DNA of 12,803 bases from positions 1-12,803 of the forward strand of contig JAZUHH010000047.1 in NCBI GenBank assembly GCA_045641625.1, given 5' to 3'. The position numbers and the translations under genes were made by a program. The notes beneath the pieces were generated by a model, which was not told the DNA's origin, did no database searches, and saw only the letters and a program-made list of their open reading frames with translations. This DNA is from UBA1723 sp045641625. Lineage in GTDB: Bacteria; Bacteroidota; Bacteroidia; Bacteroidales; Paludibacteraceae. Below, one piece after another: positions 1 through 7,106 of the stretch. How positions within the stretch are numbered: position 1 is the stretch's first letter; each line of letters opens with the position of its first letter.

Positions 1-116
1 TGAGGCTTTACTACTACATCTTCAGTATTATTTGCCACATTCTTTGTTGTCTGAGCCGAAACGCTGCTTCCCCAACTGAATAAAGCGACAAGACTCATAA
101 TCAAACATTTTCTCAT
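1..116 (-). CDS. Secreted protein, N-terminal fragment (runs off the left edge)
   Basis: An open frame begins with ATG at 116-114 and stays open for 38 codons to the window edge, so only the N-terminus is visible. The visible residues start MRKCLIMSLVALFSWG and form a clear signal peptide: Arg/Lys at 2-3, a hydrophobic core at about 5-15, and a likely signal peptidase I site after VSA (residues 19-21), followed by Gln. The next residues are polar (TTKNVANNTEDVVV), as in the start of a mature exported domain. There is no Cys at the cleavage site, so it is probably periplasmic, outer-membrane or secreted rather than a lipoprotein. A TAnnTTTG-type promoter box lies 66 bp upstream. The function cannot be told from this fragment. 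Confidence 0.7.
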   Translation of the reverse strand, partial: MRKCLIMSLVALFSWGSSVSAQTTKNVANNTEDVVVKP

Positions 117-181
117 ACTTTTCAAAGTTGTTTCTCTGTTCTAAACCTAAGGCACCACCACTTAATATAGTGATAGACGTG

Positions 182-189
182 CAAATTTA
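182..189 (-). promoter_or_regulatory. Putative Bacteroidetes -7 box for the left-edge gene
   Basis: The minus strand reads TAAATTTG, an exact match to the Bacteroidetes -7 consensus TAnnTTTG, about 66 bp upstream of the ATG at 116. I do not see a TTG at the ideal -33 distance, and the area is very AT-rich, so a chance match is possible. Confidence 0.35.
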
Positions 190-252
190 TAAAAAATTAT
201 CAATTAAGATTGAATTATAAAGAAAAATCATAGCAAAACACAAGAAAAACAT

Positions 253-277
253 AACACATTCTTCAAACTTCTGTGTT
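253..277 (-). terminator. Weak candidate terminator after the lipocalin-like lipoprotein gene
   Basis: A 6-bp inverted repeat (AACACA at 253-258, TGTGTT at 272-277) with a 13-nt loop lies 37 bp past the stop codon at 314. On the minus strand it is followed by a T-rich run. The stem is short and AT-rich, so this is tentative. The rest of 117-313 is AT-rich and holds no open frame that I would defend. Confidence 0.25.
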
Positions 278-313
278 TATCTCATGTCAAACTTATCTGC
301 CAGTCAGTTCTTC

Positions 314-847
314 TTATTTTTCTCTCTTGTAAACGAAAACGTTCGTATAATGCAATGCTCCTCCCTTTTTGTCAACTGCCAAAGTCATTGTACTGTCACT
401 AACTTTACGGATCAAATACTTTGTCAATTTTTCTTTCTTCTTCCTTATCTCATCTTTTGACATACTGATTGTCAAGTGACCTTCATACTTTTCAAATGAT
501 TCATTTTCACCCAAAGGTTTGAATTCGTCCTCCACATTTTTTCTGGCACTAAAATTCGAAAGATGAAGTGCCAGGCTATCACCTTCAATCTTATAAGTTC
601 CTTCCTCAAGGAAGAATCCCAAAGTGTTTACATAGGAATATGTTCCATCCTTTCTGAAATCCAAAGCATCTTTCATGAAGGCATCCCTACCCGCCTCAAT
701 GACTACGTCACTTATTTTTTCGTTGCTATTCTCTAACTTGTAGTCAGCTGCCTTCCACGAACCGACAATATTATTCTTTGCATTGGAACAAGAGAAGCAT
801 CCCAAGACTATGCAAATAGCCGACAAACAATTTTTCAATAATTTCAT
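314..847 (-). CDS. Lipocalin-like lipoprotein of unknown function
   Basis: This gene encodes 177 residues. The N-terminus is a lipoprotein signal peptide with basic residues at 2 and 5, a hydrophobic core, then GCFSC with the probable lipidated Cys at position 20. The mature part begins with a NIVGSW motif (about 26-31) and continues with DGTYSY and EEGTYKIEGDSLALHL, alternating beta-strand patterns typical of the small lipocalin-like domains common in Bacteroidetes lipoproteins. The remainder is charged and probably all-beta with one helix. Anchorage in the periplasmic or outer membrane is inferred from the lipobox. It follows the membrane-protein gene by 52 bp with no clear promoter between, so it may be the last gene of the lipoprotein operon. 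The signal peptide closely matches that of the broken gene at 2279. Ligand and role are unknown. Confidence 0.8.
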   Translation of the reverse strand: MKLLKNCLSAICIVLGCFSCSNAKNNIVGSWKAADYKLENSNEKISDVVIEAGRDAFMKDALDFRKDGTYSYVNTLGFFLEEGTYKIEGDSLALHLSNFSARKNVEDEFKPLGENESFEKYEGHLTISMSKDEIRKKKEKLTKYLIRKVSDSTMTLAVDKKGGALHYTNVFVYKREK

Positions 848-899
848 ACTTATTATTCTTTATTTTAACTGACCAAATTACTTCTCCAAATGGATATAT

Positions 900-1490
900 T
901 TACTTGTTATTTAGTTTATAAAGCATAATGAGACAAGAAAATAGGCAAAGGCAAACAACAAGACAAAAAAATGTCACAGCCATATCCCTGCATCTCTCTT
1001 TCCTGCTCAGGTCTCGATACTGATTGTAGTATTCATATTTGTTTGGTGCAGAATCGAAAAAGACATACTTCAATCCGAACGGAGGCAAACACATGCACAT
1101 TGCAAAAAATGCCAAAACCAGCCACATAGGACAGTCTAAATAATCCAAGAGCAAGACTCTAAACACTTCAAGACCTAACACACCTCCGACTATGTAGTTA
1201 CATGTACCCAAAGTGAGACAGAAATATATAAACAGCAGCAGCATGTTGGGTATATACTGGGCATCACACATCATGCCGACATTTGAAGATGCTTCGCACC
1301 ACTCCTCTATCGAATCAAAGCCTTCTTCCTTTCTACGCTTTTCAGCAATTCTCCTTAGGAAAGGTATTCTTGTCGCACAAAATTTATTCAACCACAATAT
1401 CGGCATCGCTATCAACTTTCCAATAAACATGTCTATCCGATAGAAATTCCAATACATTATGGATGTATAATATGAAATCGTTCTTCTCAT
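900..1490 (-). CDS. Hypothetical membrane protein with three predicted helices
   Basis: This encodes 196 residues from ATG 1490-1488. A TTG one codon upstream also extends the frame, but ATG is the likelier start. I do not recognise a family. The N-terminal 75 residues are aromatic and basic (FLRRIAEKRRKEEGFDSIEEW at about 44-64) and probably cytoplasmic. Strong hydrophobic segments lie at about 82-106, 121-144 and 170-191, with a polar, Tyr- and Arg-rich loop at 146-169. It is unusually Cys-rich, especially in the last two helices. The start is three bases after the TAA of the frame-corrected upstream gene (TAA-TTG-ATG), so the two are almost certainly cotranscribed and probably translationally coupled. 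The context of small lipoproteins suggests an envelope role, but that is only inference. Confidence 0.75.
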   Translation of the reverse strand: MRRTISYYTSIMYWNFYRIDMFIGKLIAMPILWLNKFCATRIPFLRRIAEKRRKEEGFDSIEEWCEASSNVGMMCDAQYIPNMLLLFIYFCLTLGTCNYIVGGVLGLEVFRVLLLDYLDCPMWLVLAFFAMCMCLPPFGLKYVFFDSAPNKYEYYNQYRDLSRKERCRDMAVTFFCLVVCLCLFSCLIMLYKLNNK

Positions 1491-1493
1491 CAA

Positions 1494-2279
1494 TTACCTC
1501 TTTAGAGCGGTCTTTAGTTCATTCCAGTCTTTCATAGCTTCATCATTATCTTTTATCCAGTCCAGGTAATCGGACTCAAAGACCTTCACCAAGCTGTCCG
1601 CATCTGCCTGCTTTCAGCAAATTGTCAACTTCATTCCTAAGCATATACAGACCATCTGACACACAACGGCTTACACCATCGCGTCCGACATACTGCAACC
1701 CAGTGCAGGCGCTGCAATATGACAAAGCATCTTCAGCTTCATCCAATTCACTTTGAGTCTCCTCATTTGAATCATCGGAATATGAACCAACATACTTGAA
1801 TTCAGACTCTGTAAACAAGAAATAGTCTCCATAAAGAATTCCGGTTATCTCGCATTGAGTCGTAATAGTATCATTGCGATATGTTATGTGTGGAGTTCTG
1901 CAATAGCCAAATCCCTCAATATCGTGTTCTGTAACCCTGTCAACGACGAAAGAATTGTCTTCTATAGAATGCATAATGACCTCAGTCTCGTTTTCAATAA
2001 TGCAGAAATATAATTTATCTGCTTTCATTGGATTCAAGCTATTGGGAAGTTCTCCATATATCTCAACCATCGAATACTCTACATTTGAAAAAAAAGAACG
2101 ACTCAATGTATCTCCTATACGGAAAGCAGATTCCACCTCAATATCCTCTGTGTCCTCTGCTTTTATAGAATCCAAACAGAAGCACCATTATCTTTTTCAT
2201 TCTGTTTGTTGCCTGACGAACAAGAAAAACATCCCCAAGCAACGCCTATGACCAACAGACATTTCCTAAACAAGCTCAT
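1494..2279 (-). pseudogene. Lipoprotein gene disrupted by two compensating frameshifts
   Basis: The ATG at 2279-2277 opens a clear lipoprotein signal peptide (MSLFRKCLLVIGVAWGCFSC, Cys20 as lipid site), but that frame hits TAA at 2165-2163. The body of the protein, beginning around LDSIKAEDTED, lies in another frame from about 2187 to its stop TGA at 1578-1576. The original frame then resumes: a coding-like tail (about VKVFESDYLDWIKDNDEAMKDW and on) runs to TAA at 1496-1494, three bases before the next gene. Stops bound the shifts to 2187-2166 and 1613-1579. Adding one base at the first and removing one at the second gives a continuous 261-residue lipoprotein; the span of 786 bp is already a multiple of three. 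The body has no recognised family and includes paired Cys (SYCSACTG). Either the gene is truly broken or the sequence has two indel errors. The apparent start near 2175 is a TTG inside the gene and not a real start. Confidence 0.75.
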
Positions 2280-2294
2280 ACCTATAGTTTTAAG

Positions 2295-3080
2295 TTATTT
2301 CATCTCTTTCAGCATAACATCTACGTTGAACGTGTCCTTTACACCAACAATATAGAAATGTCCGGAGTTGTCAACTTTATAAATGTTTTTGGAAAACTGT
2401 TCATACTCATATAGCTGACCTGTTATCGTATCTGTTACGGAATACCAAGCAGTCGTAGTTGAACATAAGCTGTCACCTTGATTAGTTATCTCCTCAACTT
2501 CTTTTTTCCAATGATAGTAATACTTTCCTACAGTATATAATAACGCATCAGGCACATCGTCTATGGCATTCCATTCAACTCGGCAACCTATTCCATAATA
2601 AAGTTGGTCAGTCTCCTTCATATTGTCATCAAAGACTTTGTAATAGACATAACGGAGACATTCTTCCTCTTGGTTGAAATAATACTTTATCAAATGATAC
2701 TTGCCCATCCGATTATATCCTGCAAAGTTGGCAAACTTCATTTTATAGGATTCATTAAGATCTGTCAGATCTCCATAATGACAAAAATTTTCCAGTTCAA
2801 AGTCTCCGAAATAGCGTCCAACACTGACAGTATCATTATTGTAACTATCAAGATGCTTAAAATACAGCGATGGCGAGACTTTTCTCAAACTGTCACGAAG
2901 AGAACATTCTCTTTTCCAGATGCTTACTTCGACACTCTCTTCATCCTCACTAACCGAATCCTGCACTACCGTATTGTCAGCAGAAACAGTTTCAGTTTGA
3001 ACGGCTTCGTTATTACCACAAGCCACAAAACAAAGAAAAGAAATGAAAGTCAGACACTTATTCAACATCTTGCTACTCAT
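2295..3080 (-). CDS. Hypothetical lipoprotein, first gene of the envelope-protein operon
   Basis: From ATG 3080-3078 this encodes 261 residues; the frame extends to an ATG at 3104, and another ATG lies at 3068. The promoter box at 3110-3117 would start RNA at about 3102-3105, which excludes the 3104 start. The 3080 start has the AT-rich leader typical of Bacteroidetes, while 3068 gives an N-terminus (MLNKCLTF) most like its neighbours. The signal peptide ends in LCFVAC with lipidated Cys at residue 21 from 3080. An acidic, Thr/Val-rich linker follows (about 30-55, including SEDEESVEVS), then a mixed domain rich in Tyr and aromatic residues (YYFNQEEECLRYVYYKVFDDN). No family is recognised. It ends 15 bp before the start of the disrupted lipoprotein gene, indicating one operon. 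Function unknown; outer-membrane or periplasmic attachment is inferred. Confidence 0.75.
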   Translation of the reverse strand: MSSKMLNKCLTFISFLCFVACGNNEAVQTETVSADNTVVQDSVSEDEESVEVSIWKRECSLRDSLRKVSPSLYFKHLDSYNNDTVSVGRYFGDFELENFCHYGDLTDLNESYKMKFANFAGYNRMGKYHLIKYYFNQEEECLRYVYYKVFDDNMKETDQLYYGIGCRVEWNAIDDVPDALLYTVGKYYYHWKKEVEEITNQGDSLCSTTTAWYSVTDTITGQLYEYEQFSKNIYKVDNSGHFYIVGVKDTFNVDVMLKEMK

Positions 3081-3109
3081 AATTTCATGTTTAAAGGAAT
3101 ACACTAGCG

Positions 3110-3117
3110 CAAAGATA
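3110..3117 (-). promoter_or_regulatory. Bacteroidetes -7 box for the lipoprotein operon
   Basis: The minus strand reads TATCTTTG, an exact TAnnTTTG match, 30 bp upstream of the ATG at 3080. No TTG sits at the ideal -33 spacing. A 9-bp direct repeat (GATAGTAAA on the plus strand, 3114-3122 and 3137-3145) overlaps the box and lies just upstream of it. Confidence 0.55.
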
Positions 3118-3189
3118 GTAAAATTCTTTCAAAAGAGATAGTAAACTCAATTTTAACAAATAAACATTTGCATTTTCAAGTTTAATTAC

Positions 3190-3290
3190 AAAAATGATGG
3201 TCAAAATCTTTATCCAGGGCATTACCCAAGTAATTGTATTTTCAAAAACAAAGGGATGACTTTCTCTCATTGATTTTGACCATCATTTTT
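3190..3290. repeat. 101-bp element bounded by perfect 19-bp inverted repeats
   Basis: The left arm AAAAATGATGGTCAAAATC (3190-3208) is the exact reverse complement of the right arm at 3272-3290. The arms enclose 63 bp with no open frame and no exact TAnnTTTG box on either strand. Pairing stops abruptly on both sides. I see no target-site duplication. It could be a MITE-like non-autonomous element, a small invertible segment, or a long regulatory dyad. It lies between a terminator and a promoter, so it is probably outside the main transcripts. Confidence 0.7.
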
Positions 3291-3381
3291 CATCTTTGAT
3301 TGCCTAACAGCTAAAAATCACAAACAAATTTGCCTTTATCAGCAACAACAAGAGATATTTCCATTTATAGCACAAAACACA

Positions 3382-3413
3382 AAAGGAGATTCCATTTGTC
3401 TGGAATCTCCTTT
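3382..3413 (-). terminator. Rho-independent terminator of the NfnAB-like operon
   Basis: A perfect 13-bp stem (AAAGGAGATTCCA at 3382-3394, TGGAATCTCCTTT at 3401-3413) with a 6-nt loop lies 24 bp after the stop codon at 3438. On the minus strand it runs into a T-rich tail (TTGTGTTTTGTG). Confidence 0.8.
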
Positions 3414-3437
3414 GTATTATATTTTCAAAAAATAATT

Positions 3438-4898
3438 TTACTTGTTCAAGTAAGCATCCATCTCGGCTGCAGCCTTGCGACCATCACCCATTGCAAGGAT
3501 TACAGTGGCACCACCACGAACGATATCTCCACCGGCGAAGATTGTTGGGATGTTACTCTGCATATTCTCGCCAACCTCGATAGTTCCCTTCTTTGAAACA
3601 GCAAGACCCTCGACTGAATCCGGAACGATTGGGTTAGGGCTAACACCGATGCTGACAATTACCTCATCCACATCAAACTCCTCGATAGCGCCCTCGATAG
3701 CGACAGGAGAACGGCGGCCGCTTGCATCTGGCTCGCCAAGTTCCATCTTCTGAACACGCATCTTCACAACGCGTCCCTTCTCGTCACCGATGTACTCGAT
3801 AGGATTGTGTAGAGTCAAGAACTCAACACCTTCTGCCTTTGCATGGTGCACCTCCTCTAGACGAGCAGGCATTTCATCCTCGCCACGACGATAGATGATC
3901 ATTGCTCTTTCAGCACCAAGACGAAGAGCAGTACGAACACTGTCCATTGCTGTGTTACCACCACCGATAACAGCAACCTTCTTGCCGGCAAGAACCGGAG
4001 TATCTGTCTCAGGATTAGAAGCGTCCATCAAGTTTACACGAGTCAAGTACTCGTTAGAGCTCATGATTCCGATCAAGTTCTCTCCCTTAACGCCCATGAA
4101 GCGAGGAAGACCTGCACCTGAAGCTACGAACACACCCTTGAAGCCCTCTTTCTCAAGTTCCGCAATAGTGATTGTCTTACCAATGATGCAGTCCTTGATG
4201 AAGTTAACGCCTAGAGCGCGAAGATTGTCAATCTCGAAATCAACGATAGCATTTGGCAAACGGAATTCTGGAATACCATACTTCAACACTCCACCGATCT
4301 CGTGAAGAGCCTCGAACACAGTAACCTCGTAACCCTTCTTTGCCATATCGCCAGCAAAAGAAAGACCAGCAGGGCCACTACCTACAACAGCAACCTTTAT
4401 ACCGTTGCTCTTGGCTGGAGTCGGCTTCTCTGCCTTGCCTGAATTTCTCTCATAGTCAGCCGCGAATCTCTCAAGATAACCGATAGCCACAGCCGGCTTC
4501 TTCATCTTGATGTAAGTACACTTGCTCTCGCACTGCTTCTCCTGTGGGCATACGCGTCCGCAAACAGCAGGAAGTGCGCTTGTCTGCTTAAGCACCTTAG
4601 CGGCCTCAAGGAACTCACCTCTCTCTATATTCTTGATGAAACCTGGGATATTGATTCCGACAGGACACCCCTGCATACAAGTTGGGTTAGGGCAATCCAT
4701 ACAGCGGCTAGCCTCCACCAAAGCCTGAGCCTCAGTAAGTCCCTGGTTAACCTCCTCACGACAACGTGCTCTGTACGAAGGCTCAAGTTCGTTCATCTGT
4801 ACTCTTTCCTGCTGAGTACGCTCCTTTACGGGCATTTTCTTGCGGAGTTCCTCTCTCCACTCAGCACCGCGACTATTATCAATTATATTCTCTGCCAT
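3438..4898 (-). CDS. nfnB: NfnB-like / GltD-like NADPH oxidoreductase, FeS-flavoprotein subunit
   Basis: This is a full-length 486-residue member of the glutamate synthase small-subunit family, often annotated gltA or gltD. The N-terminal domain carries two Cys groups for [4Fe-4S] clusters: C66, C69, C74, C78 and C113, C117, C123, C127. An FAD-binding Rossmann motif GSGPAG follows at 173-178, an NAD(P)H-binding motif GGGNTA at 312-317, and a C-terminal FAD motif AGGDIVRGG at about 455-463. No large glutamate synthase subunit is next to it. Instead it follows an NfnA-like gene by 32 bp, the arrangement of NfnAB, which links ferredoxin, NADH and NADPH by flavin-based electron bifurcation in anaerobes. 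I therefore favour a cytoplasmic NADPH/ferredoxin transhydrogenase role over glutamate synthesis. The family assignment is secure; the physiological reaction is inferred from pairing. A terminator follows at once. Confidence 0.9.
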   Translation of the reverse strand: MAENIIDNSRGAEWREELRKKMPVKERTQQERVQMNELEPSYRARCREEVNQGLTEAQALVEASRCMDCPNPTCMQGCPVGINIPGFIKNIERGEFLEAAKVLKQTSALPAVCGRVCPQEKQCESKCTYIKMKKPAVAIGYLERFAADYERNSGKAEKPTPAKSNGIKVAVVGSGPAGLSFAGDMAKKGYEVTVFEALHEIGGVLKYGIPEFRLPNAIVDFEIDNLRALGVNFIKDCIIGKTITIAELEKEGFKGVFVASGAGLPRFMGVKGENLIGIMSSNEYLTRVNLMDASNPETDTPVLAGKKVAVIGGGNTAMDSVRTALRLGAERAMIIYRRGEDEMPARLEEVHHAKAEGVEFLTLHNPIEYIGDEKGRVVKMRVQKMELGEPDASGRRSPVAIEGAIEEFDVDEVIVSIGVSPNPIVPDSVEGLAVSKKGTIEVGENMQSNIPTIFAGGDIVRGGATVILAMGDGRKAAAEMDAYLNK

Positions 4899-4930
4899 AA
4901 TAAATAATCTCTTGGAAAATGTGTTAGTAG

Positions 4931-5749
4931 TTAGGCGTTAAGCTTAGCCATAGCCTCCTGCTCCTGCTCTCTGTAGGCACCAAGACGCATAAGCATCTCG
5001 TCGAAATCCACCTGATGAGCGTCAAACTCAGGTCCGTCAACGCAAACAAACTTAGTCTTGCCGCCGACAGTGATACGGCATGCGCCGCACATACCTGTAC
5101 CGTCCACCATGATAGTGTTAAGCGAAGCCACAGTAGGAAGTTCGTACTTCTTAGTCAACAAAGAGACGAATTTCATCATAATAGCAGGTCCGATAGTAAC
5201 ACACATATCAACCTTTTCACGGTTGATGATCTCCTCAATACCGTCAGTCACACGACCCTGCTTGCCGTAAGAACCGTCATCAGTCATGATAACAACCTCG
5301 TCCGAATACTGGCGCATCTGGTCCTCAAGAATCACAAGATCCTTAGTGCGGGCAGCAAGGACAGTGATAACCTTGTTACCGGCCTTCTTCATAGCCTCAA
5401 CGATAGGAAGAAGCGGAGCTACTCCCACACCACCACCGGCACAAATAACAGTACCGAAGTTTTCGATATGAGTTGCCTTACCCAATGGGCCTACGACATC
5501 TGCGATCTCATCGCCGACATTCAATGAGGTAAGCTTCTGCGAAGAAACACCGATTTTCTGAACTACTAGCGTGATTGTTCCTTTCTCTACATCAGAAGAA
5601 GCGATAGTCAAAGGGATTCTCTCACCCTTTTCTGCTACTCTGACAATCACAAAATGTCCTGCCTTGCGAGCCTTAGCGATTAGCGGAGCCTCAACCTCTA
5701 ACTTGACCACGTTAGCTGAAAAATACTCCTTTGAGACAATTTTATTCAT
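4931..5749 (-). CDS. nfnA: NfnA-like ferredoxin-NADP reductase subunit (FNR/PyrK family)
   Basis: This encodes 272 residues, the usual length for the family also labelled 'sulfide/dihydroorotate dehydrogenase-like FAD/NAD-binding protein'. The FAD-binding site is visible as RIPLTIASS (44-52), and the NAD-binding loop as CAGGGVGVAPLLP (103-115). Near the C-terminus DGTGMCGACR gives C221 and C224, with C236 downstream. In PyrK the same stretch starts with a Cys (CGxGxC), whereas here it is D216, matching the three-Cys, one-Asp [2Fe-2S] coordination I recall for NfnA. That supports an NfnA role over PyrK, and no pyrD is adjacent. It is the first gene of a two-gene operon, 32 bp before nfnB, and would pass electrons between NAD(H) and the NfnB subunit in the cytoplasm. 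It has its own promoter box 44 bp upstream. Confidence 0.87.
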   Translation of the reverse strand: MNKIVSKEYFSANVVKLEVEAPLIAKARKAGHFVIVRVAEKGERIPLTIASSDVEKGTITLVVQKIGVSSQKLTSLNVGDEIADVVGPLGKATHIENFGTVICAGGGVGVAPLLPIVEAMKKAGNKVITVLAARTKDLVILEDQMRQYSDEVVIMTDDGSYGKQGRVTDGIEEIINREKVDMCVTIGPAIMMKFVSLLTKKYELPTVASLNTIMVDGTGMCGACRITVGGKTKFVCVDGPEFDAHQVDFDEMLMRLGAYREQEQEAMAKLNA

Positions 5750-5792
5750 CTATCTCTCTATTATAATGTAAATTCCGTATTATTGTATTGTG

Positions 5793-5800
5793 CAAAATTA
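5793..5800 (-). promoter_or_regulatory. Bacteroidetes promoter for the NfnAB-like operon
   Basis: The minus strand reads TAATTTTG, an exact TAnnTTTG match, with a TTG at 5824-5822 about 21 bp upstream as the -33 element. This is the best promoter in the window. Transcription would begin at about 5785-5788, giving a leader of about 37 nt. A dyad (ATTGTAT at 5782-5788, ATACAAT at 5800-5806) surrounds the box. Confidence 0.65.
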
Positions 5801-5849
5801 TACAATCTATATGACATAGCACAAAAAAATCGACAAAATCAAGCGGAAA

Positions 5850-7106
5850 CTACCATTCTATTCCCTTATTGTCGCACCTGTGCATCCAATTTATAAGCAT
5901 CAGCATGGCACAAAGGATAACAATTCCCTCAGTCCTGTCTGTCATATTTTCAAACATCATCTGGAAAGCAATAGCACTGGAAACCAAAAGAGCAAACAGT
6001 CTGGTCCGCCTATTTGTGTGGTAATAATGGATAAGGAACAAGCTTGCCACATAGACCACCAGAGCAAAGATTCCCAAATCAAGGAATATGCCTATGTACT
6101 GGTTGTGGGAGCCGAGACGCTTGTTCATAAAAGTTATCGGATAATGCTCCTGCGCATAGTATTGGGTAAGCCTTATCTTGTTAGTGCCTGCTCCCGATCC
6201 GAAAAAGAAATAGTCCGGAGCAATATCGGCAGCCGCCTTCCATATCTTGAAACGAGGATCGCTACCCTCTTCCACTGCATTCGTCATTACCTCAACGGAA
6301 GTTTTGCTGTGGAAGTGGTTCTTCAATACCACGTATCCGAAAGCTCCTACAAAGAGAGTTCCTGCCAAGGCTACAATCCAAATGTTACGCTTGAACTTGA
6401 ATGCCAGAAAGACAAACAACAGCACAGGCAATGCGATGAGAGTTGCACGTGTGCCGCTGACATAAATTGACGCTGTGACTGCTACACAGTACAATGCAAC
6501 CAACAGATAGGAAGACCATTTGCCCTCTACCCTTTCAACATTTCCGCGCACAAAACAAGAGCTAATGCCTGCTATCAAAAGCGCCAGAGAAAAATAAGCA
6601 TGATGCTTGAACACGTGCAGTCTGTCTCCATACTGCCATAGCTCTATCTTCTGCCAATTATCCTTTCCATTCTCCCACATCATATTGTAGCTTGCAGAAC
6701 AATATATAGTAAAATAATAGAGGACGGAGAAAAACACGGCTCCAATCATCATTGCATAGAGCATATTCTTCGGCTTATAGTAGTCGTTCACGCCAAAGAC
6801 CAAAGGCAGGACAACCGCCAACAAGTAAACCTGACGTGACAAAATACCGCTTGTCTCACCGGAATGGATAGTCCAAAGGGAAGACAGCAACTCGATCAAA
6901 TATATCAGAAGGAAACCTCCGACACACAGCAATGTTTTGTCAAACGAGATATTCTTTCTGCCTAGCCAACGAAACTCGAGCAACCAAAAGCTTGCCCACA
7001 CGACAATCGCTATCCTTGCAAAATACATAGGAGCAAAAAGGGAGAACATCATTACCAATGCACTCCAATAGCTGAACTTACCGACTATGTCCCTATAGAT
7101 ATTCAC
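5850..7106 (-). CDS. O-antigen ligase/polymerase family membrane protein (Wzy_C), copy 2
   Basis: This encodes 418 residues, mostly hydrophobic helices (about ten or more), as in WaaL and Wzy. Family marks are SGTRATL (217-223) with the conserved Arg220, then a long periplasmic loop holding DPRFKIW (283-289), GSGAGT (303-308) and SHNQYIGIFLDLGIFAL (333-349) with His334. The conserved Arg and His are those of the Wzy_C family, which joins glycans to lipid A core (WaaL) or polymerises repeat units (Wzy). The start overlaps the stop of the upstream paralog by four bases (ATGA). It is the last gene of the polysaccharide operon, and no hairpin terminator follows before the next promoter. Similarity to the upstream copy is clear: LEFRWL followed by KN and SF near 43-55, FGVN followed by YKPKNMLY near 104-117. 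Ligase and polymerase cannot be told apart from sequence alone. Confidence 0.85.
   Translation of the reverse strand: MNIYRDIVGKFSYWSALVMMFSLFAPMYFARIAIVVWASFWLLEFRWLGRKNISFDKTLLCVGGFLLIYLIELLSSLWTIHSGETSGILSRQVYLLAVVLPLVFGVNDYYKPKNMLYAMMIGAVFFSVLYYFTIYCSASYNMMWENGKDNWQKIELWQYGDRLHVFKHHAYFSLALLIAGISSCFVRGNVERVEGKWSSYLLVALYCVAVTASIYVSGTRATLIALPVLLFVFLAFKFKRNIWIVALAGTLFVGAFGYVVLKNHFHSKTSVEVMTNAVEEGSDPRFKIWKAAADIAPDYFFFGSGAGTNKIRLTQYYAQEHYPITFMNKRLGSHNQYIGIFLDLGIFALVVYVASLFLIHYYHTNRRTRLFALLVSSAIAFQMMFENMTDRTEGIVILCAMLMLINWMHRCDNKGIEW

Larger units (their letters stand above)
3081..3437. other. Gene-free intergenic region (357 bp)
   Basis: No credible open frame is seen here. From right to left it holds the terminator of the NfnAB-like operon (3382-3413), about 90 bp of AT-rich sequence with nothing I recognise, an inverted-repeat-bounded element (3190-3290), and the promoter region of the lipoprotein operon (3105-3150). 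Confidence 0.7.

Noticed and set aside
1576..2175. Stand-alone gene starting at 2175
   Set aside because: The start would be a TTG inside a longer gene. The signal peptide upstream and the tail downstream lie in another frame, so the frame-corrected gene at 1494-2279 explains it better.
2604..3107. 167-residue open frame on the plus strand
   Set aside because: Antisense to the lipoprotein at 2295-3080, which has a signal peptide and operon context. The plus frame has no recognisable features.
3190..3290. Complete insertion sequence
   Set aside because: There is no transposase open frame within or next to the inverted repeats and no visible target duplication. Only a non-autonomous or regulatory element is supportable.
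3330..3596. 88-residue plus-strand open frame across the terminator
   Set aside because: It crosses the hairpin terminator and overlaps the end of nfnB on the other strand; the translation shows no family features.
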